NCBI GenBank assembly: GCA_030683705.1
Contig: JAUXPP010000129.1
Location: 1-64,000 of the forward strand
DNA: 64,000 bases
Direction of reading: 5' to 3'
Source: Polaromonas sp.
GTDB taxonomy: Bacteria > Pseudomonadota > Gammaproteobacteria > Burkholderiales > Burkholderiaceae_C
The first letter of the stretch is position 1. Each line of letters opens with the position of its first letter. The position numbers and the translations under genes were made by a program. Below the pieces are notes generated by a model. That model was not told the origin of the DNA. It saw only the letters and a list, made by a program, of their open reading frames with translations, and made no database searches. Of this stretch, positions 57,651 through 64,000 are shown piece by piece.

Positions 57651-57677
57651 CTGTTGTTCTTCTTTGTCGATGCGGAA

Positions 57678-58304
57678 TTACTTGGAAACGGCCAGCTTGA
57701 TGCCGAAGCCGATCAGGAACACGCCCGCCGCCTTGTTCAGCAGGCTGGTGACTTTGGGGCTGGAACGGATGCGCTCGGCCAGGAAGTGGGTGATGAGCAC
57801 CGAGCTCAGGCCGTACAGGAATGTCAGGGCGGCAATCGTCACGGCCATCACCGCGAAGGTGGTCAAACCCTGGTGCTGCGCCGGGTCCACAAACAGCGGG
57901 AAAAACGCCATGTAGAAAACAATCGCCTTGGGGTTCAGCAAGGTGATCAAGAGGGCCTGGCGGAAGTAATGCCGCGGCTTGATCTGCAGGATGGGCGCGT
58001 CGCCGGGTTTGGCCAGCAGCATCTTGAGGCCCAGCCAGGCCAGGTAAAAAGCGCCGGCCCACTGGACGACGTGAAAAGCCGTCGGGTAGGCGGCCATCAC
58101 GGCCGACACACCGGCCACGGCCGCCCAAAGCAGGACCTGGTCACCGGCGATCACGCCGAAGGTCGCGCCCAGTCCGCCCGGGATGCCGCCCTTGCTGGTG
58201 GAAGTGATCAGCGCCAGGTTGCCGGGCCCGGGAATCAGCAAAAAAACAATGATGGCGATGACAAAAGCGCCGTAATCAGCGACGCCAGCAAAAGAGCCCA
58301 GCAT
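57678..58304 (-). CDS. LysE/RhtB-family amino-acid exporter
   Basis: A 208-residue inner-membrane protein with six hydrophobic helices. The first helix region VIAIIVFLLIPGPGNLALITST includes the family PGP motif, and AGAFYLAWLGLKMLL and ITLLNPKAIVFYMAFFPLF match the LysE/RhtB signatures. Exports amino acids or related compounds; substrate not assignable. It is inserted between rsmG and parA, a variation on the usual mnmG-rsmG-parA-parB order. Confidence 0.9.
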   Translation of the reverse strand: MLGSFAGVADYGAFVIAIIVFLLIPGPGNLALITSTSKGGIPGGLGATFGVIAGDQVLLWAAVAGVSAVMAAYPTAFHVVQWAGAFYLAWLGLKMLLAKPGDAPILQIKPRHYFRQALLITLLNPKAIVFYMAFFPLFVDPAQHQGLTTFAVMAVTIAALTFLYGLSSVLITHFLAERIRSSPKVTSLLNKAAGVFLIGFGIKLAVSK

Positions 58305-58388
58305 AAAAATCCCCGGAGTGAAGCGTGAGTTTACGTCAGGGGCTGGACTGGCTTTACGTTTCCCGTCCGAAACAGCGCGCGGGACGGT

Positions 58389-59045
58389 TCACGCGGTGGT
58401 TTTTTGTCGCATCCAGACGATGCAGCGTTCAGCATCCAGCCCCGGTACTTGCAACTGTTCCACGTGAAACACCCCGGCCGAAGCCGGCAAGGCGGCGATT
58501 TCATCGGCCGGATGTTTGCCCTTCATGGCCAGCCAGACACCGTGGGGTGCCAGCGCACCTGCCGACCACTGGGTGAAATCATGCAGCGAGGCAAAGGCGC
58601 GCGAACAGATCACGTCAAAGGGCTGGCTGATGGTTTCAACCCGCGCATGGACGCCGGCCAGATTCGGCAGCTTCAGGGCCAGCGCCGCCTGCTTGATAAA
58701 CGCGGCTTTTTTGGCCACCGTGTCCACGCAGCTCACATCGACGTCGGGGCAGCAAATCGCAATCACCACACCCGGCAAGCCGGCGCCGGCGCCGACGTCC
58801 AGCAGGCTGGCCTTCTCCAGGCCGGCCTGGGCCAGATGCCGTCGCAAGGGTGCGATGACGGCCAGGCTGTCGAGCAGGTGGTGGGTCAACATCTCGGCCG
58901 GATCGCGCACCGCCGTCAGGTTGTAGACCTGCGTCCACTTGGCAATCAGGTCCAGGTAGTCCAGCAACTGGGTGACCTGGGCGTCGCTCAGGTCCAGTTG
59001 CAAGGCCTTCAGCCCGGCACGCAAATCCTGTTCACGCGGCCGCAT
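58389..59045 (-). CDS. rsmG: 16S rRNA (guanine-527-N7) methyltransferase
   Basis: A 218-residue SAM-dependent enzyme that methylates G527 of 16S rRNA. The SAM motif LLDVGAGAGLPG is at about 81-92, and the start EMLTHHLLDSLAVI plus FDVICSRAFASLHDF fit RsmG (GidB). Loss of this enzyme gives low-level streptomycin resistance in many bacteria. It overlaps the mnmG stop by one base, so it is coupled. A one-mismatch parS site lies in its 3' part. Confidence 0.95.
   Translation of the reverse strand: MRPREQDLRAGLKALQLDLSDAQVTQLLDYLDLIAKWTQVYNLTAVRDPAEMLTHHLLDSLAVIAPLRRHLAQAGLEKASLLDVGAGAGLPGVVIAICCPDVDVSCVDTVAKKAAFIKQAALALKLPNLAGVHARVETISQPFDVICSRAFASLHDFTQWSAGALAPHGVWLAMKGKHPADEIAALPASAGVFHVEQLQVPGLDAERCIVWMRQKTTA
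58456..58471 (+). promoter_or_regulatory. parS site 1, inside rsmG
   Basis: TGTTCCACGTGAAACA differs from the canonical parS palindrome TGTTTCACGTGAAACA at one position. It lies near the end of rsmG, 0.8 kb from parA. Confidence 0.85.
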
Positions 59046-61042
59046 CAGGCGTCGGCCTGTTCGGTGGTTTTGAGCGGAACCGTGTTTTTCCAGAGGTTCT
59101 TTTTCAGGTGCACCAGCAGCAGCGAGATGGTGGCCGGCGTGATGCCGGAAATGCGCGAGGCCAGGCCCAGGGTTTCCGGCCGGTGTTTGGCCAGGGTCTG
59201 GCGCGCCTCGAAGCTCAGGGCCGACACTTGCAGGTAGTCCAGGTCGGCCGGCAGCTTGAGGTTCTCGTAATGTGAGGCGCGCTCCACCTCGGTTTTCTGC
59301 AGGTCGATGTAGCCGGCGTATTTGACGGCGATTTCGATCTGCTCGATCACGCTGCGCGCCAGGTCCGCGCTGGCCGATGTTTCACGTGGAACACCGGCCG
59401 CATCGACGGGCGCCAGATCGGGGTTCACATACTTGCCGCCCTCCAGCGACATCAGCGCGGCGTAGTCCACATCCGGCCGGCGCAGCAAATCCAGCAGGTT
59501 GTATTCATGCTCGATCGCCTTGCCCAGCACCCGTTCAGCTTCGGCCGCCGGCAGGCTGCGCGGGTTGACCCAGATGGAGCGCAGGCGTTCTGTTTCACGT
59601 GAAACAGCGTCGCGCTTGCGGTTGAAGGCGTCCCAGCGGGCATCATCGACCAGCCCCAGCTCCCTGCCCTTTTCGGTCAGGCGCATGTCGGCGTTGTCCT
59701 CCCGCAGCATCAGGCGGAACTCGGCCCGGCTGGTGAACATGCGGTAAGGCTCGGTCACGCCCTTGGTGATCAGGTCGTCCACGAGTACACCGAGGTAAGC
59801 CTCGTCGCGCTTGGGCAGCCATGCTTCCTTGCCCTGGCATTGCAAGGCGGCGTTGATGCCGGCAAACATGCCCTGGGCCGCCGCCTCCTCGTACCCGGTC
59901 GTGCCATTGATCTGGCCGGCGAAGAACAGGCCGCCGATCTGGCGGGTCTCGAAACTGGTCTTGAGCGAACGCGGGTCGAAGTAGTCGTACTCGATGGCGT
60001 AGCCGGGCCGCAGGATGTGGGCGTTTTCCATGCCGGCCATGGAGCGCACCAAGTCGTACTGGATGTCGAAAGGCAGGCTGGTCGAGATGCCGTTGGGATA
60101 AATCTCGTGGGTGGACAGGCCTTCCGGCTCCAGGAAAATCTGGTGGCTGTCCTTGCCGGCAAAGCGGTTGATCTTGTCTTCCACACTCGGGCAATACCGC
60201 GGCCCGACGCCGTCGATCTTGCCGGTAAACATCGGGCTGCGGTCAAAACCCGAGCGGATGATCTCGTGGGTGCGCTCGTTGGTGTGGGTGATCCAGCAGG
60301 GCATTTGCCGGGGGTGGGCGATCTGCCCGCCCATGAAGCTGAACACCGGGACCGCGCCCGGCGTGCCGCCGGGCATGCCGTCACCGGGCTGTACCGTGCA
60401 TTTGCTGAAGTCGATGCTGCGCCCGTCGATGCGCGGCGGCGTACCGGTTTTGAGCCGGCCCTGTGGCAGCTTGAGTTCTTTCAGCCGCGCCGAGAGCGAC
60501 ACCGCCGGCGGGTCGCCCGCCCTGCCCGCCGAGTAATTCTGCAGGCCCACATGGATCTTGTCGTCCAGAAAAGTGCCGGCGGTCAGCACCACGGTGCGCG
60601 AGCGGAACTTGATGCCGACCTGGGTGACGGCGCCGACCACCCGGTCGCCCTCCACCATCAAATCGTCCACCGCCTGCTGGAACAGCCAGAGATTGGGCTG
60701 GTTTTCGATCATGCGCCGTATCGCCGCCTTGTACAGGATGCGGTCGGCCTGCGCCCGCGTGGCGCGCACGGCCGGGCCCTTGGAGCTGTTGAGGATGCGG
60801 AACTGGATGCCGCCTTCGTCGGTGGCCAGCGCCATCGCGCCGCCCATGGCATCGACCTCCTTGACCAGGTGGCCCTTGCCGATACCGCCTATGGACGGGT
60901 TGCAGCTCATCTGGCCCAGGGTCTCGATGTTGTGCGTCAGCAGCAGGGTCTTGCAGCCCATGCGGGCGGCAGCCAGCGCAGCCTCAGTGCCGGCATGGCC
61001 GCCACCGACCACGATCACGTCAAATTCTTGCGGGTAAAACAT
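59045..61042 (-). CDS. mnmG: tRNA uridine 5-carboxymethylaminomethyl modification enzyme MnmG (GidA)
   Basis: A 665-residue FAD enzyme which, with MnmE, modifies the wobble uridine of several tRNAs. The FAD dinucleotide-binding motif [19 protein letters not shown] is at about 11-29, and [40 protein letters not shown] follows in shorter family pieces. It is the first gene of the mnmG-rsmG cluster, typically near the replication origin. Two parS sites lie inside it (59378-59393 and 59591-59606). Confidence 0.97.
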   Translation of the reverse strand: MFYPQEFDVIVVGGGHAGTEAALAAARMGCKTLLLTHNIETLGQMSCNPSIGGIGKGHLVKEVDAMGGAMALATDEGGIQFRILNSSKGPAVRATRAQADRILYKAAIRRMIENQPNLWLFQQAVDDLMVEGDRVVGAVTQVGIKFRSRTVVLTAGTFLDDKIHVGLQNYSAGRAGDPPAVSLSARLKELKLPQGRLKTGTPPRIDGRSIDFSKCTVQPGDGMPGGTPGAVPVFSFMGGQIAHPRQMPCWITHTNERTHEIIRSGFDRSPMFTGKIDGVGPRYCPSVEDKINRFAGKDSHQIFLEPEGLSTHEIYPNGISTSLPFDIQYDLVRSMAGMENAHILRPGYAIEYDYFDPRSLKTSFETRQIGGLFFAGQINGTTGYEEAAAQGMFAGINAALQCQGKEAWLPKRDEAYLGVLVDDLITKGVTEPYRMFTSRAEFRLMLREDNADMRLTEKGRELGLVDDARWDAFNRKRDAVSRETERLRSIWVNPRSLPAAEAERVLGKAIEHEYNLLDLLRRPDVDYAALMSLEGGKYVNPDLAPVDAAGVPRETSASADLARSVIEQIEIAVKYAGYIDLQKTEVERASHYENLKLPADLDYLQVSALSFEARQTLAKHRPETLGLASRISGITPATISLLLVHLKKNLWKNTVPLKTTEQADA
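59378..59393 (+). promoter_or_regulatory. parS site 2, inside mnmG
   Basis: TGTTTCACGTGGAACA, one mismatch to the canonical parS. It lies 0.9 kb from site 1. Confidence 0.85.
59591..59606 (+). promoter_or_regulatory. parS site 3 (perfect), inside mnmG
   Basis: TGTTTCACGTGAAACA, a perfect 16-bp match to the bacterial parS consensus. With sites 1 and 2 it marks the ParB loading zone, and the location suggests that the replication origin is near. Confidence 0.95.
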
Positions 61043-61066
61043 GCTTGTCTTTCAGGGCGCAGCGTA

Positions 61067-61489
61067 TCAGGCCGCAATCAGTTCCGTTTTGAGGCCGACA
61101 GCCTGCGCAACCAGCGCCTGCCGGCGGTCGGCGGTGACGAACAGGTCCACCCGGGCCGCCTGCGCAGTGCCTATGTGCAGCGCATCCATGGCGCGCAAGC
61201 GGCTCATTTCCATGGCGGAAATCGAATGCGCCTCGACCTGGGCATCCAGCGCCACCAGGGTAAAGTCTGCAAAATCGCCCTGCACGTCGCGCATGATGCG
61301 GCCGTAGTCCTCGGCATTGAGAAAGCCGTCATGGCGGTTGCGGTTGAGCGCCGAGGCAATTTCGGATTTGCAGTGCGCTGCCACCACCACTTCAGTGGCA
61401 CGATCGCCCGCAGCGAGCACCTGGTCACGGCCCGTCTCGATGTTGTAGCGCTTGTAAAGCGCCGAGGTGTCGAACAGGATACGCATCAC
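61067..61489 (-). CDS. VapC-type PIN-domain toxin
   Basis: A 140-residue PIN-domain protein with the four acidic metal residues in order: Asp7 (LFDTSALYK), Glu43 (CKSEIASALNR), Asp102 (AMDALHIGTA) and Asp121 (FVTADRRQA). PIN toxins cut RNA. It overlaps the antitoxin gene by 4 bp (ATGA), the usual layout with antitoxin first. It follows mnmG in the same direction at 24 bp distance. Confidence 0.88.
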   Translation of the reverse strand: MMRILFDTSALYKRYNIETGRDQVLAAGDRATEVVVAAHCKSEIASALNRNRHDGFLNAEDYGRIMRDVQGDFADFTLVALDAQVEAHSISAMEMSRLRAMDALHIGTAQAARVDLFVTADRRQALVAQAVGLKTELIAA

Positions 61490-61731
61490 CAGCCGCCTTC
61501 GCGCTCTTCAATGATCAACTGGGCCCCGGTTTTCCCGTCGGGACGCACGATATTCAGCGGCGTGATGGGCCGCTTCCAGCTTGGGGGCTTCGCCGGCGAC
61601 TCCGGTTTGGGTGGGACCAGTTCAGCGACCAGCTTGCCATGGCGCAAAATCCGCACGGTTTCCCCCTGCTCGACCAGATCGATCATGGCAGAGGCATGGG
61701 CGCGGAATTCACTGAGAGGAATGGTGTGCAT
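61486..61731 (-). CDS. Phd/YefM-type antitoxin of the VapBC-like pair
   Basis: An 81-residue antitoxin. The N-terminus MHTIPLSEFRAHASAMIDLVEQGETVRILRHGKLVAELVP is the Phd/YefM DNA-binding fold in shorter pieces (LSEFRAHAS and RILRHGKLVAEL), and the C-terminal part PLNIVRPDGKTGAQLIIEE wraps the toxin. The ATG at 61731 is preferred; a TTG three codons earlier lies inside the operator. No ribosome site is seen before the ATG. The Phd-type antitoxin with a PIN toxin is common. Confidence 0.85.
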   Translation of the reverse strand: MHTIPLSEFRAHASAMIDLVEQGETVRILRHGKLVAELVPPKPESPAKPPSWKRPITPLNIVRPDGKTGAQLIIEEREGGW

Positions 61732-61758
61732 TTTGTACAAAATAGAATGTTTTGTACA
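61731..61758 (-). promoter_or_regulatory. Operator of the toxin-antitoxin pair
   Basis: TTTTGTACAAAA (61731-61742) is a perfect 12-bp palindrome that touches the antitoxin start codon, and TTTTGTACA recurs at 61750-61758. Two GTAC centres are 19 bp apart, which places them on roughly the same face of the helix. This is the classic layout for antitoxin autorepression. AATGT/ACATT (61746-61760) adds a flanking dyad. Confidence 0.7.
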
Positions 61759-61828
61759 TTTTAACCGGTTGGCGACGCCCAGCCCACCGCAACCGGCTTC
61801 CCCCCACGCCCTGTGGTGAAATCAGGCC

Positions 61829-62419
61829 ATGAGCACACCCCCCAAACTCCTGATCTTTGCCGGCAGCACCCGCCTGGCGTCCTTCAACCGCAAGCTGGCC
61901 CACGCCGCCGCCGGGCTGGCGCGTGCCACCGGCGCAGCGGTCACCCATATCGAGCTGGCCGACTTCGACATCCCGATGTACAACGCCGACCTGGAAGCCC
62001 AGGGCACGCCGGCCGACGTCATGAAACTCAAGCAGATCCTGTTCGAGCACCCGGCCTGGATCATCTGCTCACCCGAGTACAACGGCAGCTACACCGCCCT
62101 GCTGAAAAACACCATCGACTGGGTCTCCAGCCCGGTCAAGGGCGACCCGGCCTGGCAGCAAGGCTTCAAGTCCTTCAGCGGCAAGGTCGTCGGCATGCTC
62201 AGCGCCTCGCCGGGCGCGCTCGGTGGCCTGCGTTCACAAAGCCACCTGGCGCCGCTGCTGCTCAACGCGCAATGCTGGGTCGCGCCGCGCGCGTTTGCAC
62301 TCGGTCATGCGGGTGAGGCCTTCGATGCGCAGGGCGAGCTGGTCAATGAAAAACACCGCAGCAGCGTGCAGGCGGTGATCACCCAGGTGCTGGACGCCAG
62401 CCGCCGTTTGAATGACTGA
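61829..62419 (+). CDS. NADPH-dependent FMN reductase
   Basis: A 196-residue flavodoxin-fold oxidoreductase. FAGSTRLASFNRKLAHAA carries the FMN phosphate loop and PEYNGSYTALLKNTIDWVS the second FMN contact, as in the NADPH-dependent FMN/chromate/azo reductase group. Uses FMN to reduce quinones, chromate or azo dyes; physiological role often oxidative defence. It begins 88 bp after the toxin-antitoxin genes (divergent) and is followed 3 bp later by repeat copy 9. Confidence 0.88.
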   Translation: MSTPPKLLIFAGSTRLASFNRKLAHAAAGLARATGAAVTHIELADFDIPMYNADLEAQGTPADVMKLKQILFEHPAWIICSPEYNGSYTALLKNTIDWVSSPVKGDPAWQQGFKSFSGKVVGMLSASPGALGGLRSQSHLAPLLLNAQCWVAPRAFALGHAGEAFDAQGELVNEKHRSSVQAVITQVLDASRRLND

Positions 62420-62422
62420 ATC

Positions 62423-62472
62423 GGCCACCAGCCCATACTGCACGAGCGTGAGCAGCTCCTGTTTTTATAGCA
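62423..62472 (+). repeat. Dispersed repeat family 1, copy 9, after the FMN reductase gene
   Basis: A 50-bp copy, GGCCACCAGCCC, CGAGCGTGAGCAGCTCCTG, ending TATAGCA. It begins 3 bp after the FMN reductase stop and ends 7 bp before the next ATG, in the sense direction. It is the closest relative of the leuS copy. Confidence 0.85.
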
Positions 62473-62479
62473 AACAGCC

Positions 62480-62770
62480 ATGAACTGCCGCCCCGGCTGC
62501 GGCGCCTGCTGCATCGCGCCGTCCATCAGCTCGCCGATCCCCGGCATGCCGCAGGGCAAACCGGCAGGCGTGCGCTGTGTGCAGCTCGACGACAGCAACG
62601 CCTGCCGCATCTTCGGCCAGCCCGGGCGGCCGGCGGTGTGTGGGCAACTCATGCCGTCTGCCGAGATGTGCGGAGGGAGCGCCACTGCGGCGATGCAGTG
62701 GCTGACGTCGCTGGAGGTGGCGACCACACCTCATCTGCCGCTGGCAAGCCCCACCGTGTTGGCGCACTAA
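62480..62770 (+). CDS. YkgJ-family cysteine-cluster protein
   Basis: A 96-residue protein with eight cysteines (positions 3, 7, 10, 11, 33, 42, 54 and 64) in the YkgJ-like pattern CRPGCGACC and [15 protein letters not shown]. These proteins are thought to bind a metal, probably zinc or an iron-sulfur centre; function unknown. The ATG follows repeat copy 9 at 7 bp with no clear ribosome site. Its TAA stop lies inside the large inverted repeat that follows. Confidence 0.82.
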   Translation: MNCRPGCGACCIAPSISSPIPGMPQGKPAGVRCVQLDDSNACRIFGQPGRPAVCGQLMPSAEMCGGSATAAMQWLTSLEVATTPHLPLASPTVLAH

Positions 62771-62858
62771 CAAGCCGGGGGTTGCCCGGCGGCAAGTAAC
62801 TTTCTTTTGGCGAAGCAAGAGAAAGTGAGTCGCCCGCCGGGGCGAGACCCGGCTTGTT
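62769..62858. repeat. Nested inverted repeat after the cysteine-cluster gene
   Basis: Outer arms AACAAGCCGGG (62769-62779) and CCCGGCTTGTT (62848-62858) are perfect 11-bp complements. Inside, CCCGGCGG..gtaactttctTTTG pairs with caaGAGAAAGTGAGT..CCCGCCGGG. The structure is a 90-bp cruciform. It could be a terminator or a mobile-element-like repeat. Confidence 0.7.
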
Positions 62859-62894
62859 GGCAAACTTCAAGGCAGGAGAAAAACGGAGATGGCT

Positions 62895-62911
62895 CCCGGA
62901 TCAAGTCCGGG
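62895..62911. repeat. Short hairpin with GATGAC tail near the aldehyde dehydrogenase 3' end
   Basis: CCCGGA-tcaag-TCCGGG is a perfect 6-bp stem followed by GATGAC, a motif resembling repeats scattered in several proteobacterial genomes. It lies 9 bp from the aldehyde dehydrogenase stop and may help end transcription, though no U-tract follows. Confidence 0.5.
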
Positions 62912-62919
62912 ATGACGAA

Positions 62920-64000
62920 TCAGAACGGGTAGTGCCGTGGCGTGGTCTGGATCGTGATCCAGCGCAGTTCGGTGAACTCGGCCACCCCCGCTTTGCCGCC
63001 AAAGCGCCCCATTCCGCTGCCCTTGACGCCGCCAAACGGCATTTGCGCCTCGTCATGCACGGTCGGGCCATTGACGTGGCAGATGCCCGAGTCGATGCGC
63101 TGGGCCACACCGAAGGCGCGGGCGATGTCGCTGCCGAAGACCGCCGCCGACAGGCCGTATTCGTTGTCGTTGGCGCAGGCCACGGCTTCCTCGACACCGC
63201 TGACACGCACCACACATTTGACCGGTCCGAAGGTTTCCTCGTGGTAGATGCGCATGGCCGGTGTCACATGGTCCAGCACGGTGGCCGGCATCAGCGTGTT
63301 TTCGGCCTTGCCGCCGCACATCAGCTTGGCGCCCTTGGCCAGCGCGTCGTCGATCAAGGCGTTGCAGTGCTCCACCGTGCCCATGCCGATCACCGAACCC
63401 AGCACCACCGGCTCTGGTTTGCGCGGGTCGCCCACCGGCAGGGCCTTGGCCTTGGCGGCGAAACGTTTGACAAACTCGTCGGCGATTTTCTGGTCGACGA
63501 TGATGCGTTCGGTCGACATGCAGATCTGTCCGCTGTTGGCGAAGCAGCCGAAGGCCGCGCCGTTGACCGCGTCATCGATGTTGGCGTCGTCCAGGATCAC
63601 CAGCGGCGCCTTGCCGCCGAGCTCCAGCACCACCGGCTTGAGGTACCTGGCGCAGGTCATGGCGATGATGCGGCCGACCTTGGTCGAGCCAGTGAAGTTG
63701 ATGCGCCGCACTGCCGGGTGCGCGACGATGGCCTCGACCACGGCGCCGGCGTCGGCCGGTGCGTTGGTAATGTAGTTGACCACGCCCGGCGGAAAGCCGG
63801 CGTCTTCAAAGGCCTCGACGATCAGCTGGTGGGTGCGCGGGCAGTTCTCCGAGCCCTTGAAGATCACCGTGTTGCCGCAGGCCAGCGGCGTGGCGATCGC
63901 CCGCACACCGAGGATGATGGGTGCGTTCCACGGGGCAATGCCCAGCACCACACCGGCCGGCTGGCGCACGCCCATGGCCAGGTTGCCGGGCACATCCGAC
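62920..64000 (-). CDS. Aldehyde dehydrogenase (vanillin/salicylaldehyde dehydrogenase-like), 5' end cut by window edge
   Basis: The visible 360 residues are an NAD(P)-dependent aldehyde dehydrogenase. GVVLGIAPWNAPIILGVRAIATPLACGN and INFTGSTKVGR carry the cofactor region, VVLELGGKAPLVI the catalytic Glu, and FANSGQICMSTERIIV the catalytic Cys. The C-terminal NGPTVHDEAQMPFGGVKGSGMGRFGG fits the vanillin/salicylaldehyde/benzaldehyde subgroup, so an aromatic aldehyde is a likely substrate. The frame is open past 64000, and the GTG at 63993 is an internal valine rather than a start. Confidence 0.9.
   Translation of the reverse strand, partial: SDVPGNLAMGVRQPAGVVLGIAPWNAPIILGVRAIATPLACGNTVIFKGSENCPRTHQLIVEAFEDAGFPPGVVNYITNAPADAGAVVEAIVAHPAVRRINFTGSTKVGRIIAMTCARYLKPVVLELGGKAPLVILDDANIDDAVNGAAFGCFANSGQICMSTERIIVDQKIADEFVKRFAAKAKALPVGDPRKPEPVVLGSVIGMGTVEHCNALIDDALAKGAKLMCGGKAENTLMPATVLDHVTPAMRIYHEETFGPVKCVVRVSGVEEAVACANDNEYGLSAAVFGSDIARAFGVAQRIDSGICHVNGPTVHDEAQMPFGGVKGSGMGRFGGKAGVAEFTELRWITIQTTPRHYPF

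Noticed and set aside
1-64000. tRNA, rRNA, insertion sequence, integrase or prophage genes
   Set aside because: I saw no cloverleaf with CCA end, no transposase or integrase motifs and no terminal inverted repeats with a DDE enzyme anywhere in the window.

Overview
The window looks like chromosomal DNA of a betaproteobacterium of the order Burkholderiales, most likely a Comamonadaceae member of the Polaromonas/Rhodoferax type. The evidence is high GC with strong G/C third-position bias, the blocks hpf-ptsN-hprK, bamE next to divergent fur, leuS-lptE-holA and mnmG-rsmG-parA-parB, and narXL beside a narK1-narK2 pair. The genus is an inference. I saw no rRNA, tRNA, insertion sequence, phage block or CRISPR array.

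Layout. 1-4.7 kb: nitrate respiration genes (narX-narL sensor pair, narK1-narK2 transporters) with a perfect FNR-type site ahead of narK1. 4.8-11.8 kb: a minus-strand housekeeping run (bamE, dapB, exbB, exbD, leuS, lptE, holA). 11.9-18.4 kb: fur, the hpf/ptsN/hprK phosphotransfer genes, corA with a long leader, and a large double-AAA+ protein behind a terminator-like hairpin. 18.5-23.7 kb: threonine ammonia-lyase, thioesterase, MOSC protein, lipoprotein, and an O-antigen ligase/glycosyltransferase pair of lower GC. 24-36 kb: GTP-type PEP carboxykinase, regulators, a phosphoesterase, a multidomain sensor kinase, an M14 peptidase, a flavin reductase and a DMT exporter. 36-45 kb: acetoacetyl-CoA synthetase with two repeat-derived insertions, a TetR gene with a clear operator, an NCS2 permease, an AsmA-like protein, a thioesterase and a cobalamin adenosyltransferase. 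45-54 kb: FAD-linked dehydrogenase, a second two-component pair, and a run of small exported proteins of unknown function. 54-61 kb: the origin-type segregation locus, in which parA and parB are separated by two hydrolase genes and three parS sites lie inside rsmG and mnmG. 61-64 kb: a VapBC-like toxin-antitoxin pair, an FMN reductase, a cysteine-cluster protein and a truncated aldehyde dehydrogenase.

The most unusual signal is two families of short dispersed repeats. Family 1 (about 50 bp, nine copies) sits just after stop codons but also lies in frame inside leuS and the acetoacetyl-CoA synthetase gene. Family 2 (67 bp, two copies) forms the C-terminal tail of ExbB and a second in-frame insert in the acetoacetyl-CoA synthetase. 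Within each family both intragenic copies are read antisense in the same frame, so each repeat behaves like a peptide-encoding insert, comparable in concept to Rickettsia palindromic elements. Other points of interest are twin exported proteins with conserved ends and variable middles, a domain found alone and also fused to a neighbouring hydrolase, and a TetR gene whose promoter predicts a leaderless mRNA.
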